Shown here: positions 55,747 to 64,000 of the stretch, in pieces
Layout: every line of letters begins with the position of its first letter
Position numbering within the stretch: the stretch's first letter is position 1
Made by a program: the position numbers and the translations under genes
NCBI RefSeq assembly: GCF_018449725.1
Contig: NZ_JAAVVC010000005.1
Coordinates: 248,001-312,000, forward strand
Length of the DNA: 64,000 nt
Source: Pseudomonas sp. dw_612
Lineage (GTDB): Bacteria; Pseudomonadota; Gammaproteobacteria; Pseudomonadales; Pseudomonadaceae
Direction: 5' to 3'
Notes under the pieces: generated by a model
The model's database searches: none
The model's input: only the letters and a program-made list of their open reading frames with translations
What the model was told of the DNA's origin: nothing

Positions 55747-56380
55747 CCCCTTTGGCCAGGTCGTCCAGCTTGATTTGTAGGCCGCCGACTGCCGCTTCAT
55801 CCGACAGTGCTGCCTTGGCTTTTTGATACGCCGTGTTCGCTTCGTCGGTACGACCCAACTGCACCAGCAGGTCGCCCTTGAGTTCTTCGCGAGTGGCCAG
55901 GAACGACTTGTCGGCATCGCCTTCAAGCAGCTTCAGGGCCTCTTCAACCTTGTTCTGCGCCGCCAGGACCTGCGCCAGACGCTGACGGGCGATTTCGCCC
56001 AGCGCCGGGTTGGCCGGTTTGTCGGTAATGGCTTTCAGCTCGCTGGCTGCGTCGTCCAGCTTGCCGCTGTCGACCGCGACTTTCGCCACGAACAGGCTGC
56101 CGTATTGCGCGTAAGCAGAACCGCCGAACTCGCTGTTGAGCTTGCCGGCCAGGTCCGAAACCCGGGCTGCGTCAGGCTTGCCGTCAGGCGTGAGCGTGGT
56201 TTCCAGCAGTTGCTGATAGAGAATCGAGGCGCCTTGCGACTGATTGCTCTGATACTTGTGAAAGGCCTGCCAGCCGAACACGATGACCAGCGCCAACAGG
56301 CCGCCAGTGACCAGGGGCTTGCCGTTACGTGTCCACCAGTCCTTCAAATCCGCCAGTTGTTCGTCTTCGGTACTCGACAC
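55739..56380 (-). CDS. yfgM: YfgM-type tetratricopeptide membrane protein
   Basis: A 213-residue inner-membrane protein with cytoplasmic head (DEQLADLKDWWTRNGK), one membrane helix (residues 23-41) and a periplasmic TPR-like domain with repeated helices (ALGEIARQRLAQVLAAQNK, ALKLLEGDADKSFLATREEL). YfgM contacts SecYEG and periplasmic chaperones and is always next to bamB. It ends inside the bamB start region by an 8-base overlap. Confidence 0.92.
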   Translation of the reverse strand: MSSTEDEQLADLKDWWTRNGKPLVTGGLLALVIVFGWQAFHKYQSNQSQGASILYQQLLETTLTPDGKPDAARVSDLAGKLNSEFGGSAYAQYGSLFVAKVAVDSGKLDDAASELKAITDKPANPALGEIARQRLAQVLAAQNKVEEALKLLEGDADKSFLATREELKGDLLVQLGRTDEANTAYQKAKAALSDEAAVGGLQIKLDDLAKGDA

Positions 56381-56420
56381 CCCAATACTCCTTAATCGCT
56401 AAATCGGCTGTTTGACAGCT

Positions 56421-57710
56421 TCAACCCTGCACGACGCAGGTGGCCAGGTGTGCAGCGAGCGCATCCCAGGCAATGCTTTGTTGTTCGCCCTGGCCACGCA
56501 GGGGTTTGAAACCTACCACTTGCTGGGCCATCTCGTCGTCACCGAGGATCAGCGCATACAGTGCACCGCTCTTGTCGGCTTTCTTGAACTGACTTTTGAA
56601 ACTGCCGGCGCCGGCATTGACTTGCAGGCGCAGGTTAGGCAACTGGTCACGCACACGTTCACTCAAGGCCAGACCGGCCAGCTCGGCGGCTTCACCGAAG
56701 GCGCAGAGGTAGACGTCGACCTGACGGGAGATCTCTTGCGGGATCTGCTCCAGGGTTTCCAGCAGCAGCACCAGGCGCTCGATACCCATGGCGAAACCAA
56801 CGCCCGGGGTCGGCTTGCCGCCCATCTGCTCCACCAGACCGTCGTAACGACCACCGGCACATACCGTGCCCTGGGCGCCCAACTTGTCGGTGACCCATTC
56901 GAAAACGGTCTTGCTGTAGTAATCCAGCCCGCGAACCAGCTTCGGGTTGATCACGTAAGGAATGCCGGCAGCGTCGAGGCGAGCCTTGAGGCCCTCGAAG
57001 TGCACACGGGATTCTTCGTCGAGGTAGTCAGCCATTTTTGGCGCGTCGACCAAGACCGCTTGAGTGTCGGCGTTCTTGGTATCCAGAACCCGCAGCGGGT
57101 TGGTTTTCAGACGGCGCTGGCTGTCTTCATCGAGCTTGTCCAGGCGAGCGGACAGGAACTCGACCAGGGCTTCGCGATAACGACCACGGGATTGCGCGGT
57201 GCCCAGGCTGTTGAGCTCAAGCTTGACCGCATCACGGATGCCCAGCTCGCCCCACAGGCGCCAGGTCAGCACGATCAGCTCGGCATCGATGTCCGGACCG
57301 TCCAGGTTGAAGACTTCGCAACCGATCTGGTGGAACTGGCGATAACGACCTTTCTGTGGACGTTCGTGGCGGAACATCGGGCCGATGTACCAGAGTTTCT
57401 GCACCTGGCCGCCGCCGGTGATGCCGTGCTCGAGCACCGCACGTACACAAGCCGCCGTGCCTTCAGGGCGCAGGGTCAGGGAATCGCCGTTGCGGTCGTC
57501 GAAGGTGTACATCTCTTTTTCGACGATGTCGGTCACTTCACCGATGGAGCGCTTGAACAGCTCGGTGAACTCAACGATCGGCATGCGGATCTGCTTGTAA
57601 CCGTAGTTATCCAGCAAACGCGAGACGGTGCCCTCGAAATGACGCCACAGGGGCGTCTGCTCGGGCAGGATGTCGTTCATGCCACGTATGGCTTGCAGAG
57701 ACTTGCTCAC
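56421..57710 (-). CDS. hisS: Histidyl-tRNA synthetase HisS
   Basis: A 429-residue class II synthetase with [16 protein letters not shown] at the start, [15 protein letters not shown] (motif 2 region with [20 protein letters not shown]) and [27 protein letters not shown]. The GTG at 57710 is chosen as start because it lies seven bases after an AGGA site and gives the usual MSKSLQAI; a TTG two codons before is possible but weaker. Attaches His to tRNA-His. Confidence 0.94.
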   Translation of the reverse strand: MSKSLQAIRGMNDILPEQTPLWRHFEGTVSRLLDNYGYKQIRMPIVEFTELFKRSIGEVTDIVEKEMYTFDDRNGDSLTLRPEGTAACVRAVLEHGITGGGQVQKLWYIGPMFRHERPQKGRYRQFHQIGCEVFNLDGPDIDAELIVLTWRLWGELGIRDAVKLELNSLGTAQSRGRYREALVEFLSARLDKLDEDSQRRLKTNPLRVLDTKNADTQAVLVDAPKMADYLDEESRVHFEGLKARLDAAGIPYVINPKLVRGLDYYSKTVFEWVTDKLGAQGTVCAGGRYDGLVEQMGGKPTPGVGFAMGIERLVLLLETLEQIPQEISRQVDVYLCAFGEAAELAGLALSERVRDQLPNLRLQVNAGAGSFKSQFKKADKSGALYALILGDDEMAQQVVGFKPLRGQGEQQSIAWDALAAHLATCVVQG

Positions 57711-57733
57711 TATCAATCCTTAAATTCGTTCGA

Positions 57734-58843
57734 TCAGCCGCGAGCGATGACTGCTGCGTCGGCTTCGACCTTTTCGGCCGCTTTCTGGCGGATCAGCTTT
57801 TCCAGCTCGTCCACCAGATTCTCATTCGTCAGTTTCTGCGACGGCTTGCCGTCGATGTAAATCAGGTTTGGCGTGCCGCCGGTCAAGCCGATATGGGCTT
57901 CCTTGGCTTCGCCCGGCCCGTTGACCACGCAACCGATGACCGCGACATCCAGCGGCACCAGCAGGTCTTCGAGGCGCCCTTCCAGCTCGTTCATGGTCTT
58001 GACCACATCGAAGTTCTGCCGCGAGCAGCTCGGGCAGGCGATGAAGTTGATGCCACGGGAACGCAGGTGCAGGGATTTGAGAATGTCGTAGCCGACTTTC
58101 ACTTCCTCGACCGGGTCAGCCGCCAACGAGATGCGAATAGTATCGCCAATCCCTTCGGCGAGCAGCATACCGAGGCCCACGGCGGATTTCACCGTGCCTG
58201 AACGCAAACCACCGGCTTCGGTGATGCCCAGGTGCAGCGGCTGCACGATTTCCTTGGCCAGCAAGCGGTAGGCCGCGACGGCCATGAACACGTCGGACGC
58301 CTTCACGCTGACCTTGAAGTCCTTGAAATTCAGGCGTTCCAGGTGTTCGACATGACGCAGGGCCGACTCGACCAGCGCGGCCGGGGTCGGCTCGCCGTAT
58401 TTCTTTTGCAGGTCTTTTTCCAGGGAACCGGCGTTCACGCCGATGCGGATCGGGATCCCGCGGTCACGGGCGGCATCGACCACCGCACGCACGCGATCTT
58501 CACGACCGATGTTGCCCGGGTTGATGCGCAGGCAGTCAACGCCCAGTTCGGCTACGCGCAACGCGATCTTGTAGTCGAAGTGGATGTCGGCAACCAGCGG
58601 CACCTTGACCAATTGCTTGATCTTGCCAAACGCCTCGGCGGCGTCCATGTCCGGCACCGAAATGCGCACGATATCGACGCCAGCGGCTTCCAGACGATTG
58701 ATCTGGGCCACGGTGGCGGCCACGTCATTGGTGTCGCTGTTGGTCATGCTCTGCACAGCGATAGGCGCATCGCCGCCAACAGGCACGTTACCGACCCAGA
58801 TCTTGCGGGATTCGCGACGTTTGATTGGAGATTCGCCGTGCAT
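57734..58843 (-). CDS. ispG: 4-hydroxy-3-methylbut-2-enyl-diphosphate synthase IspG
   Basis: A 369-residue iron-sulfur enzyme of the MEP isoprenoid pathway. Cluster Cys are in CPSCSRQNF and GCVVNGPGE, near residues 268-310. The TIM-barrel start has [16 protein letters not shown] and [12 protein letters not shown]. It lies between rodZ and hisS, in its usual conserved place, three bases from the rodZ stop. Confidence 0.96.
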   Translation of the reverse strand: MHGESPIKRRESRKIWVGNVPVGGDAPIAVQSMTNSDTNDVAATVAQINRLEAAGVDIVRISVPDMDAAEAFGKIKQLVKVPLVADIHFDYKIALRVAELGVDCLRINPGNIGREDRVRAVVDAARDRGIPIRIGVNAGSLEKDLQKKYGEPTPAALVESALRHVEHLERLNFKDFKVSVKASDVFMAVAAYRLLAKEIVQPLHLGITEAGGLRSGTVKSAVGLGMLLAEGIGDTIRISLAADPVEEVKVGYDILKSLHLRSRGINFIACPSCSRQNFDVVKTMNELEGRLEDLLVPLDVAVIGCVVNGPGEAKEAHIGLTGGTPNLIYIDGKPSQKLTNENLVDELEKLIRQKAAEKVEADAAVIARG

Positions 58844-58846
58844 GAC

Positions 58847-59872
58847 TTATTGACCCAACTTCAGGCGAGCAGTCTCGCCACTGGTGAACGGAGCGACATC
58901 AACCACCTGACCGTTGTAGCTGACCTGCGCGCCACGGGCGAAGCCCAGACGCACGGCAAACGGTGGCTTGCCGCTCACGGAAACGTTTTCGCCTTTGCGC
59001 TTGAGACCGCTCAACAGCACTTTGCCGCTGCCATCGGTCACTTGCGTCCAGCAATCGGCGGTGAACAAGAGTTGCACCGAGCCTTGGCCGGCTACCGGCG
59101 CGGCAGGGGCTTGAGCAGGGACAACCGGAGTCGTCGCAGTCGGGGCCGGTACGGCAGGAACGGCCGGGGCTGGCGTTGCTGGCGTCGCGACAACCGGGGC
59201 GGCGTTATGAACCGGTGCGGCAGGCGCTGGCGCCGGTGCAGGTGCGGTCGGTGCCGGAACTGGCGCAACGGCTTCAGCAGGGGCTTCAGTCGATGTCTCG
59301 GATTGCGGCAGTGCCAGCGATGTAGAACCTTCCGCCTGACCTTCCGCGACAGCCTGGTCTTCCGGCTCGTCCAGCGGATGGATCTGGGTGGTGCCATCGG
59401 CGCCTTCGACTTCAACGTGTTCCGGGGCCAGGGTCGTCAGGTCCTTGGTGCGTAAAGAGGTTTGATCCTGCCACCAGACAAAACCACCGCCAATCACCGC
59501 GATCAGCAACAACAGGCTGACAATTCGCAAAATGGTGTGGGAAACCCGAACCGGTTCTTCAATACGGCCCAGGCTGTGGACATTGCTGCCCTGGGAGTCG
59601 GTGCCGGTGGACTGGTCGAATTGCTGAACCAGAACGGTCTGGTCCATGCCGAGCAATTTGGCGTACGCGCGAATATAACCGCGAGCGAAGGTATGGCCTG
59701 GCAGCTTGTCGAACGCGCCAGCTTCCAGATTACCCAGGGAATTGACGGTGAGGTTGAGCTTGAGGGCCACTTCGGCCAGCGACCAGCCATTGCTTTCGCG
59801 GGCCTGGCGCAAAGTCTCACCGGGGTTAACGCGATTCGCTGCTACAACTTCGGGATGCGCCGCTTTCATCAT
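58847..59872 (-). CDS. rodZ: Cell-shape protein RodZ
   Basis: A 341-residue inner-membrane protein. An N-terminal HTH of the Xre type (RVNPGETLRQARESNGWSLA, residues 14-33) binds MreB in homologues. One membrane helix lies near residue 115-133 (ILRIVSLLLLIAVIGGGFVW). A long Pro/Ala-rich periplasmic linker (about 190-270) leads to the C-terminal DUF4115 domain with LFTADCWTQVTDGSGKVL. The start overlaps the pilF stop by four bases. Confidence 0.93.
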   Translation of the reverse strand: MMKAAHPEVVAANRVNPGETLRQARESNGWSLAEVALKLNLTVNSLGNLEAGAFDKLPGHTFARGYIRAYAKLLGMDQTVLVQQFDQSTGTDSQGSNVHSLGRIEEPVRVSHTILRIVSLLLLIAVIGGGFVWWQDQTSLRTKDLTTLAPEHVEVEGADGTTQIHPLDEPEDQAVAEGQAEGSTSLALPQSETSTEAPAEAVAPVPAPTAPAPAPAPAAPVHNAAPVVATPATPAPAVPAVPAPTATTPVVPAQAPAAPVAGQGSVQLLFTADCWTQVTDGSGKVLLSGLKRKGENVSVSGKPPFAVRLGFARGAQVSYNGQVVDVAPFTSGETARLKLGQ

Positions 59873-60627
59873 TGCTCCGACAGGTATTGCTGATATTCCG
59901 GCGTACCGGGATAGAGTCGTTTTAATTGCAGGCCAAAACTGGCGGCCTTGTCGCGATCTTCAAACACTTTTGCCAGCCGAACGCCGAGCAATAGACTACG
60001 TGCATTTTGTTCGGTGAGCAGGCTAAAACGGTCGTAATAGTCACGCGCGGGCACATAATGCCTGTCTTCGTAAGACAACTCAGCCATTTCCAGCAATGCA
60101 CGCGGTTGTTGTCGGTTCAAACGCAGGGCTTTTTCCAGTTGCTGCTGGGCCAAGTCGCGCTGGCCAAGCTTGGAAGCGGTCATACCGAGGTTCTCGAACA
60201 CCCGCGAACGCTCAGGATACAGGGTATCGGCGGCGGCCTGCTCAAAGCGCTCGTAGGCTTCCTTGTAACGTTTCTCTTCGTACAGAAAACTGCCGTAGTT
60301 GTTCAGGATGCGTGCATCGCCGGGACGGGAGGACAGCGCCTTGCGAAAATGCTGATCGGCCAGCTCCGGTTCCATCTCGGCCTGGAACACCAGCCCCAGC
60401 GCCGCGTTGGCGTCGGGGTCGGAATCATCCAGGTCCAGCGCCTTTTTCAACGGCACTTTCGCCCGCTCGGTCATCCCTTGCTGCAAGTACCCCAGCCCCA
60501 GTTGCACATAGGCGACTCGCGCTTCGTCGCGGCCCTTGCTGGTCTTCATCGGGTTGAAATCGCCCGACAGGACACAACCAGCACACAGGCTGGCCAACAG
60601 CACAAGCAGCGCAAAGCGCAGGGACAT
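59869..60627 (-). CDS. pilF: Type IV pilus biogenesis/stability lipoprotein PilF (PilW)
   Basis: A 252-residue lipoprotein with lipobox LCAGC (Cys18). Five or six TPR repeats follow (YVQLGLGYLQQGMTERAKV, ALGLVFQAEMEPELADQHF, NNYGSFLYEEKRYKEAYERF). It is the pilotin that brings the PilQ secretin to the outer membrane. In the conserved order rlmN, pilF, rodZ. Confidence 0.92.
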   Translation of the reverse strand: MSLRFALLVLLASLCAGCVLSGDFNPMKTSKGRDEARVAYVQLGLGYLQQGMTERAKVPLKKALDLDDSDPDANAALGLVFQAEMEPELADQHFRKALSSRPGDARILNNYGSFLYEEKRYKEAYERFEQAAADTLYPERSRVFENLGMTASKLGQRDLAQQQLEKALRLNRQQPRALLEMAELSYEDRHYVPARDYYDRFSLLTEQNARSLLLGVRLAKVFEDRDKAASFGLQLKRLYPGTPEYQQYLSEQ

Positions 60628-60644
60628 AGAGATCCTCTCTTAAT

Positions 60645-61787
60645 TTATTTCGCGGCGCTCGAAGCCATATCGTTTTCGGCGCTCAACTCGCGCACGGCAA
60701 TATAACGTTCGCTGCGACGGGTGCGATCCAGCACCTGCCCTACCAATTGGCCACACGCGGCATCAATGTCTTCGCCACGGGTAGTGCGCACAGTGACATT
60801 GAAACCGGCATGGTGAAGCTGATCCTGGAACCGGCGGATGGCGTTGTTGCTTGGACGCTCATAACCGGAATGCGGGAACGGGTTGAACGGAATCAGGTTG
60901 ATCTTGCACGGTACATTCTTGAGCAACTCGATCATCTCGACCGCGTGCTCAACCTTGTCGTTGATGTCCTTGAGCATGGTGTACTCAATGGTCAACACAC
61001 GCTTCTCGCCCAAGGTCGCCATGTAGCGCTGGCACGACTCGAGCAGCATCTTAAGCGGATACTTCTTGTTGATCGGCACCAATTGGTTACGCAATGCGTC
61101 ATTCGGTGCGTGCAGCGACAACGCCAGGGACACGTCGATGTGCTTGGCCAGCTCATCGATCATCGGCACCACGCCCGAAGTTGACAGGGTTACGCGGCGC
61201 TTGGAGATCCCGTAGCCCAGGTCATCCATCATCAGATGCATGGCGGCCACGACGTTGTCGAAGTTCAGCAGCGGCTCACCCATGCCCATCATCACCACGT
61301 TGGTGATGGCACGGTCGGCGGTCGCCGGGATGCTGCCGAACGATTTATTGGCAATCCACACCTGGCCGATGACTTCGGCGGCGGTGAGGTTGCTGTTGAA
61401 ACCTTGCTTGCCGGTGGAGCAGAAACTGCAATCCAGGGCACAGCCTGCCTGGGACGAAACGCACAGAGTGCCGCGTTTGCCCTGGGGAATGTAGACGGTC
61501 TCGACGCAGCTGCCGGACGCCACGCGCACCACCCATTTACGGGTGCCGTCGGTGGAAATGTCCTCGCTGACCACTTCAGGACCGCGAACCTCAGCAATCA
61601 CCTTGAGCTTGTCGCGCAAGGCTTTGCTGACGTTCGTCATGGCATCGAAATCATCGACGCCAAGGTGGTGAATCCATTTCATTACCTGACCGGCACGGAA
61701 ACGCTTCTCCCCGATTGAGTCGAAGAATTTTTCCATTTCCAGCTGAGTCAGACCCAGCAGGTTAGTTTTTACAGTCGATGTAGTCAT
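60645..61787 (-). CDS. rlmN: Dual-specificity 23S rRNA (A2503) and tRNA (A37) methyltransferase RlmN
   Basis: A 380-residue radical SAM enzyme. The cluster motif is [14 protein letters not shown] near residue 108-121, with a second catalytic Cys near the end in [24 protein letters not shown] binds SAM. The start at 61787 ([15 protein letters not shown]) was preferred over 61805 because it matches the family start. It follows ndk after 28 bases. Confidence 0.94.
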   Translation of the reverse strand: MTTSTVKTNLLGLTQLEMEKFFDSIGEKRFRAGQVMKWIHHLGVDDFDAMTNVSKALRDKLKVIAEVRGPEVVSEDISTDGTRKWVVRVASGSCVETVYIPQGKRGTLCVSSQAGCALDCSFCSTGKQGFNSNLTAAEVIGQVWIANKSFGSIPATADRAITNVVMMGMGEPLLNFDNVVAAMHLMMDDLGYGISKRRVTLSTSGVVPMIDELAKHIDVSLALSLHAPNDALRNQLVPINKKYPLKMLLESCQRYMATLGEKRVLTIEYTMLKDINDKVEHAVEMIELLKNVPCKINLIPFNPFPHSGYERPSNNAIRRFQDQLHHAGFNVTVRTTRGEDIDAACGQLVGQVLDRTRRSERYIAVRELSAENDMASSAAK

Positions 61788-61815
61788 GGATTCACCTTCA
61801 CTCATAAGCCAATGC

Positions 61816-62241
61816 TTAGCGAGTGGTTACTTCAGTAGCTGCGAAGAAGTACGAGATTTCGCGAGCAGCAGCGGCTTCGGAGTCCGAACCGTGTACAGCG
61901 TTGGCGTCGATGGAATCAGCGAAGTCAGCGCGGATGGTGCCGGCAGCAGCTTCTTTAGGGTTGGTAGCGCCCATCAGCTCACGGTTCAGAGCGATAGCGT
62001 TTTCGCCTTCCAGAACCTGAACAACAACCGGGCCGGAGATCATGAAGGAAACCAGGTCGCCGAAGAAACCACGAGCGCTGTGCTCAGCGTAGAAGCCTTC
62101 AGCTTCGGCTTTGGACAGTTGCTTCAGTTTCGAAGCTACAACGCGCAGGCCAGCTTTTTCAAAACGAGTGGTGATCTCGCCGATAACGTTTTTTGCAACA
62201 GCGTCAGGCTTGATGATGGAGAAAGTACGTTGAACAGCCAT
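61816..62241 (-). CDS. ndk: Nucleoside diphosphate kinase Ndk
   Basis: A 141-residue kinase balancing NTP pools. The start [17 protein letters not shown] and the phospho-His in [16 protein letters not shown] (His near residue 117) are unmistakable. Its promoter is unusual: a consensus -10 box lies inside the loop of an upstream terminator hairpin. First gene of a block running to der. Confidence 0.97.
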   Translation of the reverse strand: MAVQRTFSIIKPDAVAKNVIGEITTRFEKAGLRVVASKLKQLSKAEAEGFYAEHSARGFFGDLVSFMISGPVVVQVLEGENAIALNRELMGATNPKEAAAGTIRADFADSIDANAVHGSDSEAAAAREISYFFAATEVTTR

Positions 62242-62277
62242 GGTGTAACTCCAGAAACGGTAATTTGTGAAAAATTA

Positions 62278-62300
62278 AACCCGCGAATTATACGCGGGTT
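62278..62300 (-). terminator. Terminator of the isc operon upstream of ndk
   Basis: Reverse-strand AACCCGCG, loop TATAATT and CGCGGGTT are followed by TAATTTTT. It lies between iscX and ndk, ending the isc operon. Confidence 0.82.
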
Positions 62301-62315
62301 CTTGGGTATTGCCTA
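62287..62315 (-). promoter_or_regulatory. ndk promoter with -10 box in the terminator loop
   Basis: Reverse-strand TAGGCA (62310-62315, four of six to consensus), 17-base spacer and TATAAT (62287-62292). The -10 hexamer is entirely inside the 7-base loop of the isc terminator. Confidence 0.7.
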
Positions 62316-62336
62316 ACTGAGTAAGGTCGCGGCCTC

Positions 62337-62441
62337 TGTAGGAGCTGCCGAAGGCTGCGATCCTTTGATCCTGATCTTGCGCTTGAGATTCAAGTGGCAT
62401 CGGGAAAAGATCGCAGCCTCGCTTCGCTCGTCAGCTCCTAC
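62337..62441. repeat. REPIN (GTAGGAGCTGCCGAAGG family) touching the iscX stop codon
   Basis: Left half TGTAGGAGCTGCCGAAGGCT; the right half is a degenerate complement (GCCTCGCTTCGCTCGTCAGC then TCCTAC). The CTA at 62438-62440 is the iscX stop (TAG) on the reverse strand and also part of the REP end. Confidence 0.88.
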
Positions 62442-62638
62442 TCTGCTTCTTCGATCCAGGCGGCCTGAATGGCTTCAAGCACCTTCTCGCCACCGCGGGT
62501 CGGATCATCACTGAACTCCGGCAATGCCAGCACCCATTTGTGCAGATCGACGAAGTTCACGTAGCGCGGGTCCACATCCGGCTTGGATTCAGCCAGTTGG
62601 ATCGCGATTTCCAGCACATCAACCCATTTCAGACTCAT
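62438..62638 (-). CDS. iscX: Fe-S cluster assembly protein IscX
   Basis: A 66-residue acidic protein, same length as E. coli IscX. Family marks: KWVDVLEIAIQLAESKPDVD, FVDLHKWVLALPEF and an end of AAWIEEAE. It binds IscS and may tune cluster synthesis with iron. Last gene of isc, 14 bases after fdx. Its stop TAG lies in a REP element. Confidence 0.93.
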   Translation of the reverse strand: MSLKWVDVLEIAIQLAESKPDVDPRYVNFVDLHKWVLALPEFSDDPTRGGEKVLEAIQAAWIEEAE

Positions 62639-62652
62639 AACACTTCCTGGAA

Positions 62653-62994
62653 TCAGTGCGGCGCTTCAGCTGCATGGTTGAGCGAGTATTTCGGAATCTC
62701 GACGGTCAGGTCTTCATTCCCGACGAGTGCCTGACAGGCTAGACGAGATTGCGCTTCCAGACCCCAGGCCCGATCAAGAAAATCTTCTTCCAGCTCGTCG
62801 GCTTCTTCCAGCGAGTCAAAGCCTTCACGAATGATGCAGTGACAGGTGGTGCAAGCACAGACGCCGCCACAGGCGCTTTCCATCTCGATATGGTGTTCAT
62901 GGGCCAGTTCGAGAATGGAAGTCCCCGGCTCAGCCTCCACAACCATGCCTTCCGGGCAAAACTTATCGTGTGGCAGAAAAATGACCTGCGGCAT
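62653..62994 (-). CDS. fdx: ISC-system [2Fe-2S] ferredoxin Fdx
   Basis: A 113-residue adrenodoxin-type ferredoxin. Cluster ligands are CGGVCACTTCHC (three Cys of the site at 42, 48, 51) and the last Cys near residue 87 in SRLACQALVG. It supplies electrons to Fe-S assembly with IscS and IscU. The start overlaps the hscA stop (ATGA). Confidence 0.95.
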   Translation of the reverse strand: MPQVIFLPHDKFCPEGMVVEAEPGTSILELAHEHHIEMESACGGVCACTTCHCIIREGFDSLEEADELEEDFLDRAWGLEAQSRLACQALVGNEDLTVEIPKYSLNHAAEAPH

Positions 62995-64000
62995 CAGTTA
63001 TCCTCGATTTCATTCAGGTTGCGCCCCGCCAGCGCGGCTTTCACCGTCGAGTCCAGGCGGCGGGCAGCAAAGGCATCGGTCACTTGCGACAGACGCTTGG
63101 TCTGCTGCTCGATGGCGAAACCATCGGTGCCTTTCATCAGTTCGGTCAATTCCTGCATCTGCAATTCGATGACCATGCGCTCTTCGGCGTCGAGCAGGCG
63201 CTCGCCATCGACCTCGAGGGCGCCCTGCACCGCTTCAATCAGGCGCTGGGCATCGACTTGTTGCTCACGCAGCACACGGGCGACCTTGTCGTCGTTGGCG
63301 TGCTGGAACGAATCTTTCAGCATCTTGGCGATTTCGCCGTCGGTCAGGCCGTAGGACGGTTTGACCTGGATGCTGGCTTCCACGCCCGAACCCAGTTCGC
63401 GGGCCGCGACACTGAGCAGACCGTCGGCATCGACCTGGAAGGTCACGCGAATCTTCGCCGCGCCGGCCACCATCGCTGGAATGCCGCGCAATTCGAAACG
63501 GGCCAGGGAGCGGCAGTCGCTGATCAGCTCGCGCTCACCCTGCAACACGTGGATCGCCATGGCCGACTGGCCATCTTTATAAGTCGTGAAGTCCTGGGCG
63601 CGGGCAACGGGGATGGTGGTGTTGCGTGGAATCACCTTCTCCATCAGGCCGCCCATGGTTTCCAGCCCCAGGGACAACGGAATCACGTCGAGCAGCAGCA
63701 GTTCGCCGCCATCGCGCTTGTTGCCAGCCAACGTATCGGCCTGGATCGCGGCACCGATGGCCACCACTTGATCCGGATCGATTTCGGTCAGCGGTTGGCG
63801 ACCAAAGGCTTCGGCAACAGCGTCGCGAACCCGAGGCACGCGAGTCGAACCACCGACCATGACCACGGCGTGCACTTCTTCCAGCTCGATACCGGAATCA
63901 CGTACGGCACGACGGCAGGCCTTCAGGCTGCGAGCGACCATCGGCTCGATCAGCGCATCGAAGGCTTCACGGGTCAAATGGGCTTTCCAGTCACCATAAG
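62994..64000 (-). CDS. hscA: Fe-S chaperone HscA, C-terminal part (runs off the window)
   Basis: 335 codons of an Hsp70-type chaperone; the 5' end lies past 64000 and the last visible codons are [40 protein letters not shown] is the Hsp70 nucleotide-domain phosphate loop; the substrate domain follows with [20 protein letters not shown]. HscA takes clusters from IscU with HscB. It overlaps fdx by three bases at the stop. Confidence 0.96.
   Translation of the reverse strand, partial: YGDWKAHLTREAFDALIEPMVARSLKACRRAVRDSGIELEEVHAVVMVGGSTRVPRVRDAVAEAFGRQPLTEIDPDQVVAIGAAIQADTLAGNKRDGGELLLLDVIPLSLGLETMGGLMEKVIPRNTTIPVARAQDFTTYKDGQSAMAIHVLQGERELISDCRSLARFELRGIPAMVAGAAKIRVTFQVDADGLLSVAARELGSGVEASIQVKPSYGLTDGEIAKMLKDSFQHANDDKVARVLREQQVDAQRLIEAVQGALEVDGERLLDAEERMVIELQMQELTELMKGTDGFAIEQQTKRLSQVTDAFAARRLDSTVKAALAGRNLNEIEDN

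Noticed and set aside
57714..57716. TTG as start codon of hisS
   Set aside because: The GTG six bases on has better ribosome-binding-site spacing and gives the family N-terminus.

Overview
The window reads as chromosome of a Pseudomonas of the P. fluorescens group. The evidence is high GC, a cumA-tadA pair, a guaB-guaA block, the ndk-rlmN-pilF-rodZ-ispG-hisS-yfgM-bamB-der block next to the end of the isc operon, an AsrA-type Lon protease followed by a chagasin-like inhibitor, and dense REP/REPIN repeats of the GTGGGAGCGGGCTTGCTCGCGA and GTAGGAGCTGCCGAAGGCTG types. No rRNA, tRNA, prophage, transposase or CRISPR array was seen.

Layout: (1) 1-4378, minus strand: a CS1/CFA-I-type (alpha) fimbrial operon: major subunit, usher, tip adhesin and the first codons of another exported protein, probably the chaperone, at the window edge. 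(2) 4842-7244: a His-rich PadR regulator with a siderophore-interacting ferric reductase (NfeR/NfeF type), then a Pr6Pr membrane protein and a VF530 protein. (3) 7457-14623: a MocR regulator divergent from a five-gene catabolic cluster (BenE-type transporter, DauA-like D-amino-acid dehydrogenase, RidA, threonine-synthase-like PLP enzyme, second-type glyA). Four operator-like copies of AATCGACTCAA lie between them. (4) 14942-18993: OprB porin and PQQ glucose dehydrogenase (periplasmic glucose oxidation). (5) 19309-24832: Lon/AsrA, Icp inhibitor, YhhN, CmoA and CmoB. (6) 25100-26973: TadA and the multicopper oxidase CumA.

(7) 27391-35881: a self-contained trehalose PTS locus. It holds divergent treR, then treP (EIIBC), treC, a LamB-type porin, a fused EIIA-HPr-EI protein, and a stand-alone EIIB-like protein that has lost the phosphorylatable Cys. 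Two perfect TreR-type dyads lie between treR and treP. (8) 36015-40388: one very large gene for a 1457-residue Mcf/PMT-like toxin whose C-terminal ChaN/EreA/Tiki-like module is duplicated; both copies appear to lack the usual catalytic His residues. (9) 40461-43591: guaBA. (10) 43813-48613: a zinc-ribbon protein, a TauE exporter divergent from a LysR regulator with a clean T-N11-A box between them, xseA and an M23 peptidase. (11) 48914-52845: leuA with a candidate leader peptide, then an omega-amidase and a methionine-type aminotransferase that overlap. (12) 52985-64000: der, bamB, yfgM, hisS, ispG, rodZ, pilF, rlmN, ndk, then iscX, fdx and the 3' part of hscA.

Most likely to repay study: the duplicated, apparently catalytically degenerate toxin; the Cys-less EIIB encoded next to its own phosphotransferase; the MocR-controlled D-amino-acid-type cluster; the 32-bp perfect palindrome between fimbrial subunit and usher; REP elements that supply the TAG stop codon of two genes; and the ndk promoter whose -10 box fills the loop of an upstream terminator. 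Functions are assigned from recognised motifs and gene order, without database searches.
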